The notes below the pieces were generated by a model. The model was given only the letters and a program-made list of their open reading frames with translations. It had not been told where the DNA came from and ran no database searches. From Erysipelotrichaceae bacterium (GTDB taxonomy: Bacteria > Bacillota_I > Bacilli_A > Erysipelotrichales > Erysipelotrichaceae): a DNA stretch of 64,000 bases. Of the stretch, positions 52,728-61,223 are shown piece after piece. The position numbers and the translations under genes were made by a program. Every line of letters starts with the position of its first letter. The stretch's first letter is position 1. The stretch lies in the NCBI GenBank assembly GCA_017445225.1, contig JAFSUN010000014.1, positions 1 through 64,000 of the forward strand, read 5' to 3'.

Positions 52728-54148
52728 TATTTCTCTACCTCGGCATATCTCATGGTATTGGTATTGCCGTGACCGGCATGCCAGCCGGCGCAGATGATGT
52801 AGGTGCTGCCCAACGGAAGCTTCATGGCCTTGGTGATCCGGTGAGCGGTGGTATCGTAGAGGTCAACATCGGTGATGTCCTGATCATAGACCGGATAGAC
52901 ATCGGAATACAGAGACATCCGGCGGCAGGTCGCCAGTGAGTTGGTAGCCGCAATGATCGGTGCATGAGGCTTGTACTTGGTAAGTCTCTTCGGAGTACCG
53001 CCGGTCTCGGTAAAGGCTAAGATGGCGGAAACGTTCTGCATCGACAGGCAGGATTCGGCAACAGAGATGCCGATGGCGTCAGACATGCTTCTGGTGGAGT
53101 AGTCGATGGCGTTGGCCAGGTATTTGTCATAAGGATATACCCTTTCGACTTCCTCGGCGATCATGGCCATGGTCTTGACGGCTTCGATCGGATATTCACC
53201 GCTGGCGGTCTCGGCTGACAGCATTACGCAGTCGGTTCCGTCAAAGACGGCGTTGGCAACGTCAGCAGCTTCCGCTCTGGTCGGACGCGGGTTGGCCGTC
53301 ATGCTGTCGAGCATGTGGGTAGCGGTAATGACCGACTTGCCCATCTTATTGGCGACAGCGATGATGTGCTTCTGATACAGCGGAACCAGCTGGACGGATA
53401 CTTCAACACCCAGGTCACCTCTGGCAACCATGACGGCATCAGCGACGTTCAGGATGGCTTCCAGGTTATCATAGCCTTCCTGGTTTTCGATCTTGGCGAT
53501 GATCTCGATCTCCGGATGGCCTTCTTCCTTCAGGATCCTTCTGATGGCCTTGACATCGGAAGCTCTTCTGACGAAGGAAGCCGCGATGAAGTCGACGTTA
53601 TTGCGGCAGCCGAAACGGATGTCAGCATCGTCCTTCGGAGAGATGAACGGCATAGACAGGGTAACGCCCGGGGCATTGACGCCCTTGCGGGTGCCGATCG
53701 GTCCGCTGTTGTATACTTCACAGATGAGTTCCTGCTTTTCGGTAATCTCCTTGATGTTGAGGGTCAGCTTGCCGTCATTGATCAGCAGGCGGTTGCCGAC
53801 GACAACGTCACCATAGAGTTCCGGGCAGTCGATGTGGAAACGTTCATGGTTGCCGACGACGACATCCGGGGTAACGGTTACGATGTCACCCTTCTTGAAT
53901 TCGACGGCACCGTTTTCCATGGTGCCGACGCGGATCTCCGGTCCCTTGGTATCGAGCATGACACCGATGTGCCAGCCGTTTTCCTCGTTAAGCTTGTGGA
54001 TCTTCTGGATCTTGGCCAGATGATCCTCATGAGTGCCGTGAGAGAAGTTAAGTCTTGCCATGTTCATGCCGGCTTCATAGAGCTTTACCAGCATCTCTTC
54101 GCTTTCGCTGGCCGGACCTATCGTACAAATGATCTTAGTTCTGCGCAT
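52727..54148 (-). CDS. pyk: Pyruvate kinase
   Basis: Last step of glycolysis: phosphoenolpyruvate + ADP to pyruvate + ATP. The 473-residue protein begins MRRTKIICTIGPASES and has MARLNFSHGTHEDH, the active-site signature IIAKIENQEGYDNLEAIL, MVARGDLGVEV, KMGKSVITATHMLDSM and RAEAADVANAVFDGTDCVMLSAETASG. It has no C-terminal PEP-utiliser extension, unlike the longer Bacillus enzyme, so it is of the standard length. AAGGAG lies before the ATG. It follows pfkA by 11 bases, the classical pfkA-pyk pair. Confidence 0.97.
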   Translation of the reverse strand: MRRTKIICTIGPASESEEMLVKLYEAGMNMARLNFSHGTHEDHLAKIQKIHKLNEENGWHIGVMLDTKGPEIRVGTMENGAVEFKKGDIVTVTPDVVVGNHERFHIDCPELYGDVVVGNRLLINDGKLTLNIKEITEKQELICEVYNSGPIGTRKGVNAPGVTLSMPFISPKDDADIRFGCRNNVDFIAASFVRRASDVKAIRRILKEEGHPEIEIIAKIENQEGYDNLEAILNVADAVMVARGDLGVEVSVQLVPLYQKHIIAVANKMGKSVITATHMLDSMTANPRPTRAEAADVANAVFDGTDCVMLSAETASGEYPIEAVKTMAMIAEEVERVYPYDKYLANAIDYSTRSMSDAIGISVAESCLSMQNVSAILAFTETGGTPKRLTKYKPHAPIIAATNSLATCRRMSLYSDVYPVYDQDITDVDLYDTTAHRITKAMKLPLGSTYIICAGWHAGHGNTNTMRYAEVEK

Positions 54149-54159
54149 ATCAATTCTCC

Positions 54160-55122
54160 TTATGCTAATTTTTCAAACATGCTGTATATATCCAGATCAA
54201 ATCTCTTAGGCTGTACCAGAGCCTGAGCAATCGGCGTGGAGATCATGTCATCATGACGGACACCAACGCAGCGGTTGGTAGCGCCATTGGCCAGCAGTTC
54301 AACGGCATAGTTGCCCATTCTGGTAGCCAACAGACGGTCGAAAGGAACCGGTGAACCGCCTCTCTGAATGTGACCGAGAACCGTAGGACGGCCGGAGAAG
54401 GAAGTGTTGGCTGAGATCTTCTTCGCCAGCTTGTCAACATCGGTGATCTTCTCAGAGAGAATGACGATGGCATGTCTCTTCTTTCTGGTCTCATCAAAGT
54501 GCTTCAGTGTTGAGATGACCTCGTCTTCGTTAAAGCCGATCTCCGGGGTGATGACGATCTCAGCACCGCAGCAGATGGCTGAATACAGGGCCAGATCGCC
54601 GCAGTGATTGCCCATGACCTGAACAACGGAACAGCGGTGATGGCTGGCTGAAGTATCTCTCAGCTTGTCTATGCACTCAACGATGGTATTCAAAGCAGTA
54701 TGGAAACCGATGGTATAGTCCGTACCCGGACAGTCATTGTCAATGGTTCCCGGCAAGCCGATGCAGCTGATGCCCTTCTTGCAGAGATCGCCGGCGCCTC
54801 GGTAGGTACCGTCGCCGCCGATCACGATCAGGGAATCCATGCCGACCTTCTCCATCTGTTCGATGGCCTTGTTCTGCACGGCATCCTCAACGAATTCCGG
54901 CAGGCGGGCTGTACCCAGGATGGTGCCGCCTCTGAACAGAATGTCGGAAACACTCTCTCTTTCAAAGCGCTCAAATCGGCCGTTTACCAGTCCGTCATAG
55001 CCATCGTAGATACCGTATACTTCAAAGCCCTTCAGCAAGGCACTTCTGGTAACAGCTCTGATCGCTGCGTTCATGCCCGGCGAATCGCCGCCGCTGGTCA
55101 AAATTCCAATCGTACGTTTCAT
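54160..55122 (-). CDS. pfkA: ATP-dependent 6-phosphofructokinase
   Basis: Phosphorylates fructose 6-phosphate with ATP, the committed glycolytic step; the normal bacterial enzyme is a PEP-inhibited, ADP-activated tetramer. The 320 residues include ILTSGGDSPGMNAAIRAV, GGDGTYRGA (Gly of the ATP form), the catalytic loop PGTIDNDCPGTDYTIGF and VMGNHCGDLALY; this last segment reads MGNHCG where most enzymes have MGRHCG, a change at the substrate-binding Arg position. GAGG lies before the ATG. It is first of the pfkA-pyk-M29-pentapeptide run, and a PPi-dependent enzyme is encoded 4 kb away. Confidence 0.96.
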   Translation of the reverse strand: MKRTIGILTSGGDSPGMNAAIRAVTRSALLKGFEVYGIYDGYDGLVNGRFERFERESVSDILFRGGTILGTARLPEFVEDAVQNKAIEQMEKVGMDSLIVIGGDGTYRGAGDLCKKGISCIGLPGTIDNDCPGTDYTIGFHTALNTIVECIDKLRDTSASHHRCSVVQVMGNHCGDLALYSAICCGAEIVITPEIGFNEDEVISTLKHFDETRKKRHAIVILSEKITDVDKLAKKISANTSFSGRPTVLGHIQRGGSPVPFDRLLATRMGNYAVELLANGATNRCVGVRHDDMISTPIAQALVQPKRFDLDIYSMFEKLA

Positions 55123-55160
55123 ATAATTGCCTCTTTTCTATTTTTTCTCGTAAACGAGAA

Positions 55161-56069
55161 TTATCTCCTGCTGTTTCCGCTCATCGGCAGCTGATAGGTG
55201 ATCGCCCGGATCCTTTCAACGATGCGCTCAGCCTTCAGTTCATCGCTGCCGTTAGAGGTGTATGTATAATGCTTCTTAAGATCGTTAAGAGAGAGATTGC
55301 TGGTGAAGAAGGTCGTCAGATGATTCTCCATCCGGTAGTCCAGTACCGGCAGCAGCAGATCATCCCGGACCCATTCGGTGATGTTCTCGGCTCCGATGTC
55401 ATCCAGTACCAGGAATTCCGCTCTCTTCAGCTTTCTCAGACTGTCATCGACGAAATCCTCGTCGCTGCCGATGCTGTTGCGGGCATCGGAGAAGAAGGAT
55501 GGGACATGGACAAAGGCAGTTTTCTTTCCTTCCCTGGCCATGAGGTTACTGATGCAGGCGGCCAGATAGCTCTTGCCGACACCGATGCTGCCAAAGAGGT
55601 AGATGCCCTTCCAGGTTCCCGATTCCAGCCATTTTTCGATCGTATCGACGATCTCCAGATAACGCGGTGATTCCTCACGGCGGTCGATCTTATCAAGGGA
55701 ATAGAGCAGCTGCTTGCGGGAGAGATAGTTCATCAGGTAGTTTTTCTCATGCCGAACCGCTTCCCGGCTTTCCTTCAGATATCGGCAGACCGCCATCACT
55801 TCATTGGGAATGCCATTCACGAATTCCAGGGTCCGGTGATAGCCCTTCGGATCATAGCTGCAGTCAGCCAGTCCGCGGCATTCGCTGCATTTCTTCTCGC
55901 TCTTCAGCCAACCGGCCAGCATGAAGACATTCTCCCTGGCTTCCTCAATGCTCAGCTGACCGTCATTGATCAGCTTGGCGATGCGGTAATCGGCCAGGAC
56001 TTCGTCTTCCAGTTTATTCCGGTCAAATCTGAAGTCACTCTTCAGCTTAGTTTCCATTTTTCTCATCAT
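55161..56069 (-). CDS. dnaI: Primosomal protein DnaI (helicase loader)
   Basis: A 302-residue AAA+ ATPase that loads the replicative helicase in Firmicutes. The N-terminal domain has a Cys cluster (CSECRGLADCSYD) and the C-terminal domain has Walker A GSIGVGKSYLAACI (about residue 155), Walker B FLVLDDIGAE and sensor 1 TFFTSNLSLNDL. The start is uncertain by a few codons: ATG codons at 56069, 56066 and 56057 lie close behind AAGGAGG. It overlaps the dnaB gene by 23 bases, the conserved dnaB-dnaI order. Confidence 0.94.
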   Translation of the reverse strand: MMRKMETKLKSDFRFDRNKLEDEVLADYRIAKLINDGQLSIEEARENVFMLAGWLKSEKKCSECRGLADCSYDPKGYHRTLEFVNGIPNEVMAVCRYLKESREAVRHEKNYLMNYLSRKQLLYSLDKIDRREESPRYLEIVDTIEKWLESGTWKGIYLFGSIGVGKSYLAACISNLMAREGKKTAFVHVPSFFSDARNSIGSDEDFVDDSLRKLKRAEFLVLDDIGAENITEWVRDDLLLPVLDYRMENHLTTFFTSNLSLNDLKKHYTYTSNGSDELKAERIVERIRAITYQLPMSGNSRR

Positions 56070-57222
56070 TCCCCTCCTTGAACATCAGGGTTCGCAGATT
56101 GCTGATCTCATCCGTTGACAGTTCCTCAACTTCCGAAGCCGTAAACTGATATTTTCCCTGGCTGCTGCGATCCCCGGTTCTGACGCTGTTGAGCTCCTCC
56201 TTCGCCAGAGCATAGTTTTCAATTCCCTTGCGGGCCAGGGTTACAGCCAGTTTTTCCACGTAACGGCGGGAAAGCCGCTTGTTGTTATTGGCAAGTGTAT
56301 ACTCGATGACGGCATTGATGACCTCATCACTTAACTTAAGAGTATCTCTCAGGTAGTCGATCAGTTTCTTTTCAGAGGCTACGACCGGCAGATTGTTCTG
56401 CAGGCGGCTGAGGAAGGTGATCGGATCATCAGTGTAACTGGCCGGCTGGTCAGCAGTTGCGTTTTCCGCATACTCCAGACAGCGGTTCTTCAGTCCCTGC
56501 CAGTCGATCTCCTTTTTACGGGCATCAATGGATTTAAGCAGCAGACGCCGCATGTTCTCTTCATCAACGTGATAGGTGAGCGCCATCGAGGCAATGGTAT
56601 CCATGTTGTCAACGGTCCTCAAGACCGCCGGGAACATGAAATCCGACATGCCGGCCAGCAGGCTCTGGGTATCAAAGGCGGCGGTATCGGTTGCGGCCAG
56701 CGACTTTCTGATGTCCTGGTAAACAGCTTCATCACCCTGAGCCCAGTTCTTCAGCTTTCGCAGATCAACGCTGGTCTCCACTTCAATATCGTTGTCGTTC
56801 AGGGGATTATCCCTGGTATTACGGGCCACATAGAGTCTGAACTGTTCTTCACCCACCGTCTCCATGTACTTGCGGCCGAAGAAGGCATCAGAGAGGAAAC
56901 GGGAAGCGCTGAGCGGAGCATTCAGGAAGAACTTGCAGTTGTTTTCCAGAGCATTGTAATAGCGCTTCAGCAGTCCGAAGGTTTCCAGCGTCACGATGCA
57001 GCGGTCCAGATCGTAGATGTTCATGTTAAGGATGACCAGGATCCTCTCTACCCGGGTCTTCTCATTTTCAGCTTCCCCGGCCAGAAAACAATACACGCAG
57101 AAAGACTCCATACCTATCATCGGCAGGTACAGAGCGGTCAGATTTTTCCTGTCCATTTCCGTTAACGGCTCTGACAGGTATACCTGATAATTATCTCCTG
57201 CGAGCATTTCGTATTTCGTCAT
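56047..57222 (-). CDS. dnaB: Replication initiation/membrane attachment protein DnaB (Firmicutes type)
   Basis: A 391-residue DnaB/DnaD-domain protein of replication restart and initiation; it is not the hexameric helicase. The N-terminal part has LTEMDRKNLTALYLPMIGMESFCVYCFL and ILNMNIYDLDRCIVTLETFGLLKRY, a winged-helix layout. The C-terminal DnaD-like domain holds DYLRDTLKLSDEVINAVIEYTLANNNKRLSRRYVEKLA (residues about 275-315), including the family's YVEKIA-like motif. It is followed by dnaI with a 23-base overlap and preceded by the mutM-coaE fusion. Confidence 0.92.
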   Translation of the reverse strand: MTKYEMLAGDNYQVYLSEPLTEMDRKNLTALYLPMIGMESFCVYCFLAGEAENEKTRVERILVILNMNIYDLDRCIVTLETFGLLKRYYNALENNCKFFLNAPLSASRFLSDAFFGRKYMETVGEEQFRLYVARNTRDNPLNDNDIEVETSVDLRKLKNWAQGDEAVYQDIRKSLAATDTAAFDTQSLLAGMSDFMFPAVLRTVDNMDTIASMALTYHVDEENMRRLLLKSIDARKKEIDWQGLKNRCLEYAENATADQPASYTDDPITFLSRLQNNLPVVASEKKLIDYLRDTLKLSDEVINAVIEYTLANNNKRLSRRYVEKLAVTLARKGIENYALAKEELNSVRTGDRSSQGKYQFTASEVEELSTDEISNLRTLMFKEGNDEKNGN

Positions 57223-57235
57223 GGTCCAAATTTCC

Positions 57236-58630
57236 TCATATTAATTTTAATACAGTATTCAGCGTCTTTTCAACGTTATTGAACAGCTTGTCAAGATCAT
57301 TTTCATTCATGATCACGTAATCAGCCATCTGTTTTTTGGTATCCGAAGACATCTGGCTGGCCACAAATCTTTCAGCCTCCTGGCCACTCATTCCCCGGTT
57401 TTCCCTCAGGCGTCTGATTACGGTTTCGTCCCGGCTGTATACCAGCAGACAGCAGTCAAAGCGGCGGTACCAGTCGGTTTCAAACAGCAGCGGCACTTCC
57501 ACGAAAACGACTTTTTCATCTTCGTTTTCCTGCCGGAAGCGGCAGATGACCTGCCAGATCTTACCATGAAGATACTCTTCAACCTGCTTCTTAAGGCGGG
57601 CATCCCTGAAGATGGCTTCCTTGAGAACCGGCTTGCTGAAGGAAGCGGGATCACATCCTATCATGGCCGAAAGATCAGCGATCACCTTTTCATCTTTCAG
57701 CAGATCGGCATTTATGGCGTCACAGCTGATGGCCTTATAGCCAAGGCTTTCGATGTATTCTCTGACCGTCGACTTTCCGGAACCGATGGTTCCCGTAATG
57801 GCGGCAAACACGGCCCTTTTCTTCTGACAAACCGGGCAGTAATAGGTTCCCCGGCCGCCGACCCTGATCTTTCTGATCGGCGTTCCGCAGGTGTAACAGG
57901 CTTCCTTTTCCCGGCTCTGAACGTTCAGTTCCTGCTGAAACAGGCCGGTAACCCCCAGAGATGAGGTATAGGAACGGATGGTCGTTCCCCCGGCCTCGAT
58001 GGCCCGGGCCAGGATCTTCCGGGTCGCCCTGATGATCTCATCCCACTTGTTCAGGGAGATCAGTCCGCAGGGGTGTTCAGGATCCATGGAGACCTCAAAG
58101 CAGATCTCATTGGCATAGATGTTGCCGATGCCGGCGATCATCGACTGATCGAGCAGCTGGCTCTTTATCGGTTCCTTCTTGCCATGGCAATAACCCTTAA
58201 GGTATTCAGGCGTCAGTCTATCATCAAAGGGTTCGTATCTGAGGCCCTTGACAGCTTCGATTTCCTCATCATTATCATACAGCCAGAAACGGCCGAACTT
58301 ACGGACGTCGTTATAGTGCAATTCACCCTGATCCAGTTCAAAGACAATGTGGGTATGCTTGTCAGGCTGGGTCTTCTTAGGATAGACGAAGAACTTCCCT
58401 TCCATCCGTAAGTGGGCAACCAGCACCTTATCGGTTAACCGGAAGATCAGAAACTTTCCTCTTCGGTCAAAGCCGATGAACCGCTGACCGGTCAGATCGG
58501 CCGAAAAGCTCTCCGCATCCGGAGAGGAAACGATCCGAGGATAAATGACCCGGACATTTCGAATGATGCGGTTCTGAATCTTCTTTTCCAGGGTTCTGAC
58601 AACGGTCTCTACTTCCGGCAGTTCAGGCAT
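57236..58630 (-). CDS. Fused DNA-formamidopyrimidine glycosylase and dephospho-CoA kinase (MutM-CoaE)
   Basis: One open frame of 464 residues joins two enzymes that are separate neighbours in many Firmicutes. Residues 1-270 are MutM/Fpg, which removes 8-oxoguanine: N-terminal Pro2-Glu3 (PELPEVETV), DRRGKFLIFRL, SQLLDQSMIAGIGNIYANE (helix-two-turn-helix) and a complete zinc finger Cys245, 248, 265, 268. Residues 273-464 are CoaE, the last CoA step: P-loop GTIGSGKST (280-288), ISCDAINADLL, and FVEVPLLFETDWYRRFD. The junction CQKKRAVFAAITG has no stop, no linker and no internal ATG with a ribosome site. The ATG overlaps the polA stop (TAATG). Both halves look intact. Confidence 0.95.
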   Translation of the reverse strand: MPELPEVETVVRTLEKKIQNRIIRNVRVIYPRIVSSPDAESFSADLTGQRFIGFDRRGKFLIFRLTDKVLVAHLRMEGKFFVYPKKTQPDKHTHIVFELDQGELHYNDVRKFGRFWLYDNDEEIEAVKGLRYEPFDDRLTPEYLKGYCHGKKEPIKSQLLDQSMIAGIGNIYANEICFEVSMDPEHPCGLISLNKWDEIIRATRKILARAIEAGGTTIRSYTSSLGVTGLFQQELNVQSREKEACYTCGTPIRKIRVGGRGTYYCPVCQKKRAVFAAITGTIGSGKSTVREYIESLGYKAISCDAINADLLKDEKVIADLSAMIGCDPASFSKPVLKEAIFRDARLKKQVEEYLHGKIWQVICRFRQENEDEKVVFVEVPLLFETDWYRRFDCCLLVYSRDETVIRRLRENRGMSGQEAERFVASQMSSDTKKQMADYVIMNENDLDKLFNNVEKTLNTVLKLI

Positions 58631-61188
58631 TACTTTACCTCCAGCCAGTTATAACCGTATTCCGTCTGGGCTACCAGCGGAACCTTCAGTTTCATGGCAT
58701 TTTCCATTTCTTCTTCAACCAGGACCATCAGCCGGTCCTTTTCTTCCATCGGCACGTTCAGGATCAGTTCGTCATGGATCTGCAGGATCATGCGGGACTT
58801 CAGTCCTTCAGCCTTCAGACGGCGGTAGACATTCAGCATGGCTACCTTGATCAGGTCAGCCGCACTGCCCTGGATGGGAGCATTCATGGCCGCCCGCTTG
58901 CCGAATTCCTTCAGCGAACGGTTGGAACTGTTGATCTCCGGGATCTCGCGGCGGCGGTTGAGCATCGTTACGACATAGCCGGTCTTCTGGCAGTTTTCAA
59001 TCGTCTCATCCATGAACTTCCGGACATTGGGATACTTCTGGAAATACTGATTTATGAAATCGCGGGCCTGCCAGACCGGTATCTCCAGCCGGTCAGCCAG
59101 ACCGAAGTCGGTCATCCCGTAGTCAATGCCGAAGTTGATGGCCTTAGCCTGTCTTCTCATGATCGGAGTAACCTCTTCCTCGCTGACGCCGAAGACATCC
59201 ATGGCTGTCTTGGTATGAATGTCCATGCCGTTGCGGAAGGCTTCGATCAGCGCCTTTTCATCGGCCATGTCAGCCAGGATCCGCAATTCGACCTGGGAAT
59301 AGTCAGCGCCGACAAATACGCATCCCTCATCGGGAATGAAAGCCGAACGGATCTGGGCAGCTTCCTCATTGCGGACGCTGATGTTCTGCAGGTTCGGATT
59401 GGATGAGGACAGCCGGCCGGTCTCGGTAACGCACTGATTGAAATCGGTGTGGATCCGCTTTTCCGGAGTAATGAATTTCTTCAGGCCGATGGCATAGGTG
59501 CTGTTAAGTTTGCTGTACTTGCGGTATTCAAGGATCAGACCGATGATCGGATGGCGGTCTTCCATCTTCTTCAGGGTAGCGGCATCCGTCGATCTCTTGG
59601 TGCTCTTCATCAGGGCAAGGTCATCATAAAGGACTTCACCCAGCTGTTTCGGTGAATTGATGTTGAACTGCCGGCCGGCAGCTTCCCAGATCTCCTTTTC
59701 AAGTCTGTCGATCTTGAGACTGGTTTCGGCAGCAATGCGGTCCAGGACGCTTTCATCGACGCGGACCCCGCAGTCTTCCATGTCAGCCAGAACTTCCGCC
59801 AGCGGCAGTTCCAGTTTCCAGTAGAGGTCTTCCATGTCCCTTTCCTTCAGGCTGGCATAGACCCGGTCACAGACCTCCAGCAGCACGGCAGCCTTCTGAC
59901 AGGGCGTATTGGTGTCCCGTTCACTCACGGCAAACAGATCAAGCTGTTCCCCTTCCTGTTTCTTCTCATTCAGGGTAATTCCGTAATGCACCATCAGATC
60001 GTGCAGGCTCTTGATCTTACTGTCGACCAGGAAGGCCGCGATCATCAGATCATGGATCTTTCCGCTGATGGTCAGTCCGTTATCCAGCATCAGATGATGC
60101 CATCTCTTGACATCATGGACGATTTTTTCATTGTCGGTCTGCAGCCACTTAACAAAGACCGGATCGCTCAGGGCGTCCGCGGCCTTGATGTAGTAGTAGC
60201 CGTTTTCACTGGCCAGGGCGATACCCTGAAGACCCTCGTCATCCTCATCGAGGAAAGCGGCGGTCCGGTAAGCCAGCATGTCATTATTCAGTTTCTTTAT
60301 AATCTGTTCCCGGACTTCCCGCTCTTCCTTTTTGGGAGCGGTATCCTTCATCAGGGAACGCATTTCATATTTGAGCAGGAAGGCATTAGCCCTGGGGGAA
60401 TGGAGATCATAGCGGTGTCCTTCGGGATCGATGTTGATCTCGGCATCGGTCTTGATGGTCGCCAGCCACTTGCTCATGAAGGCCTGCTCCTTATCCAGTT
60501 CCAGGTTCTCACGCAGTTTTCCCTTCAGTTCATCCAGGTGTTCATAGACGCCTTCCACGGTTCCGTAGTCGTTGAGCAGCTTTATGGCGGTCTTGTCGCC
60601 GATCTTTCTTACGCCCGGGATGTTGTCGCTGGGGTCGCCGCTGAGGCCCTTGAGATCGATGATCTGCAGCGGCTGCAGCTGAAAGCGTTCAAAGACCTTT
60701 TCCGGGGTCATGCCTTCCATCTCGGTAATGCCCTTCTTCATCAGCCAGACGGTCGTATGATCGTCGACGATCTGCAGCAGGTCCTTATCGGAAGTAAGAA
60801 CATTGACATCGTGATCCGGATACTTCCTGGCCAGTGAACCGATGATGTCATCGGCTTCGATGCCGTGCTGCTCATACTGCAGCATGCCGATCGCGTCGAT
60901 GTATTCCCTGATGATCGGGAACTGAGCTACCAGGTTGTCAGGCGTCTTCTGCCTGGTACCCTTGTACTCGCTGTAGACCTCATGGCGGAAGTTGTCCTTG
61001 TCATGGTCAAAGGCTACCACCACGCTGTCAGGTTCAATGACTTCCAGAGCCTTGGTCAGCATCGTAATAAAACCAAAAACGGCATTTGTGGGAATGCCGC
61101 CTGTAGTACTCATAACCGGTCCGTATGCCGTGGCAAAATAGGCCCTGAACAGCATCGAATTGCCGTCAATCAACAGTAATTTCTTCAT
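58630..61188 (-). CDS. polA: DNA polymerase I
   Basis: Fills gaps and removes RNA primers. I choose the ATG at 61188 (MKKLLLIDGNSMLFRAYF, 852 residues) with AAGGGG upstream; the frame opens earlier. Domains: a 5'-3' flap exonuclease at about 1-290 (AFDHDKDNFRHEVYSEYKGTR, GIEADDIIGSLARK, GLSGDPSDNIPGVRKIGDKTA). An exonuclease-like middle region at about 300-460 lacks the DxE motif of proofreading enzymes (reads FLDEDDEGLQ). The polymerase domain follows with motif A DYSQVELRILADM, motif B RRQAKAINFGIDYGM and motif C IHDELILNVP. First gene of polA-mutM-coaE-dnaB-dnaI. Confidence 0.96.
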   Translation of the reverse strand: MKKLLLIDGNSMLFRAYFATAYGPVMSTTGGIPTNAVFGFITMLTKALEVIEPDSVVVAFDHDKDNFRHEVYSEYKGTRQKTPDNLVAQFPIIREYIDAIGMLQYEQHGIEADDIIGSLARKYPDHDVNVLTSDKDLLQIVDDHTTVWLMKKGITEMEGMTPEKVFERFQLQPLQIIDLKGLSGDPSDNIPGVRKIGDKTAIKLLNDYGTVEGVYEHLDELKGKLRENLELDKEQAFMSKWLATIKTDAEINIDPEGHRYDLHSPRANAFLLKYEMRSLMKDTAPKKEEREVREQIIKKLNNDMLAYRTAAFLDEDDEGLQGIALASENGYYYIKAADALSDPVFVKWLQTDNEKIVHDVKRWHHLMLDNGLTISGKIHDLMIAAFLVDSKIKSLHDLMVHYGITLNEKKQEGEQLDLFAVSERDTNTPCQKAAVLLEVCDRVYASLKERDMEDLYWKLELPLAEVLADMEDCGVRVDESVLDRIAAETSLKIDRLEKEIWEAAGRQFNINSPKQLGEVLYDDLALMKSTKRSTDAATLKKMEDRHPIIGLILEYRKYSKLNSTYAIGLKKFITPEKRIHTDFNQCVTETGRLSSSNPNLQNISVRNEEAAQIRSAFIPDEGCVFVGADYSQVELRILADMADEKALIEAFRNGMDIHTKTAMDVFGVSEEEVTPIMRRQAKAINFGIDYGMTDFGLADRLEIPVWQARDFINQYFQKYPNVRKFMDETIENCQKTGYVVTMLNRRREIPEINSSNRSLKEFGKRAAMNAPIQGSAADLIKVAMLNVYRRLKAEGLKSRMILQIHDELILNVPMEEKDRLMVLVEEEMENAMKLKVPLVAQTEYGYNWLEVK

Positions 61189-61223
61189 GTTGTCTTTCCC
61201 CTTCCCAGTCATCAAATGCCTTC

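Noticed and set aside
59986-60837. Plus-strand open frame (283 codons) opposite polA
   Set aside because: It lies inside a fully recognisable DNA polymerase I and has no independent support.
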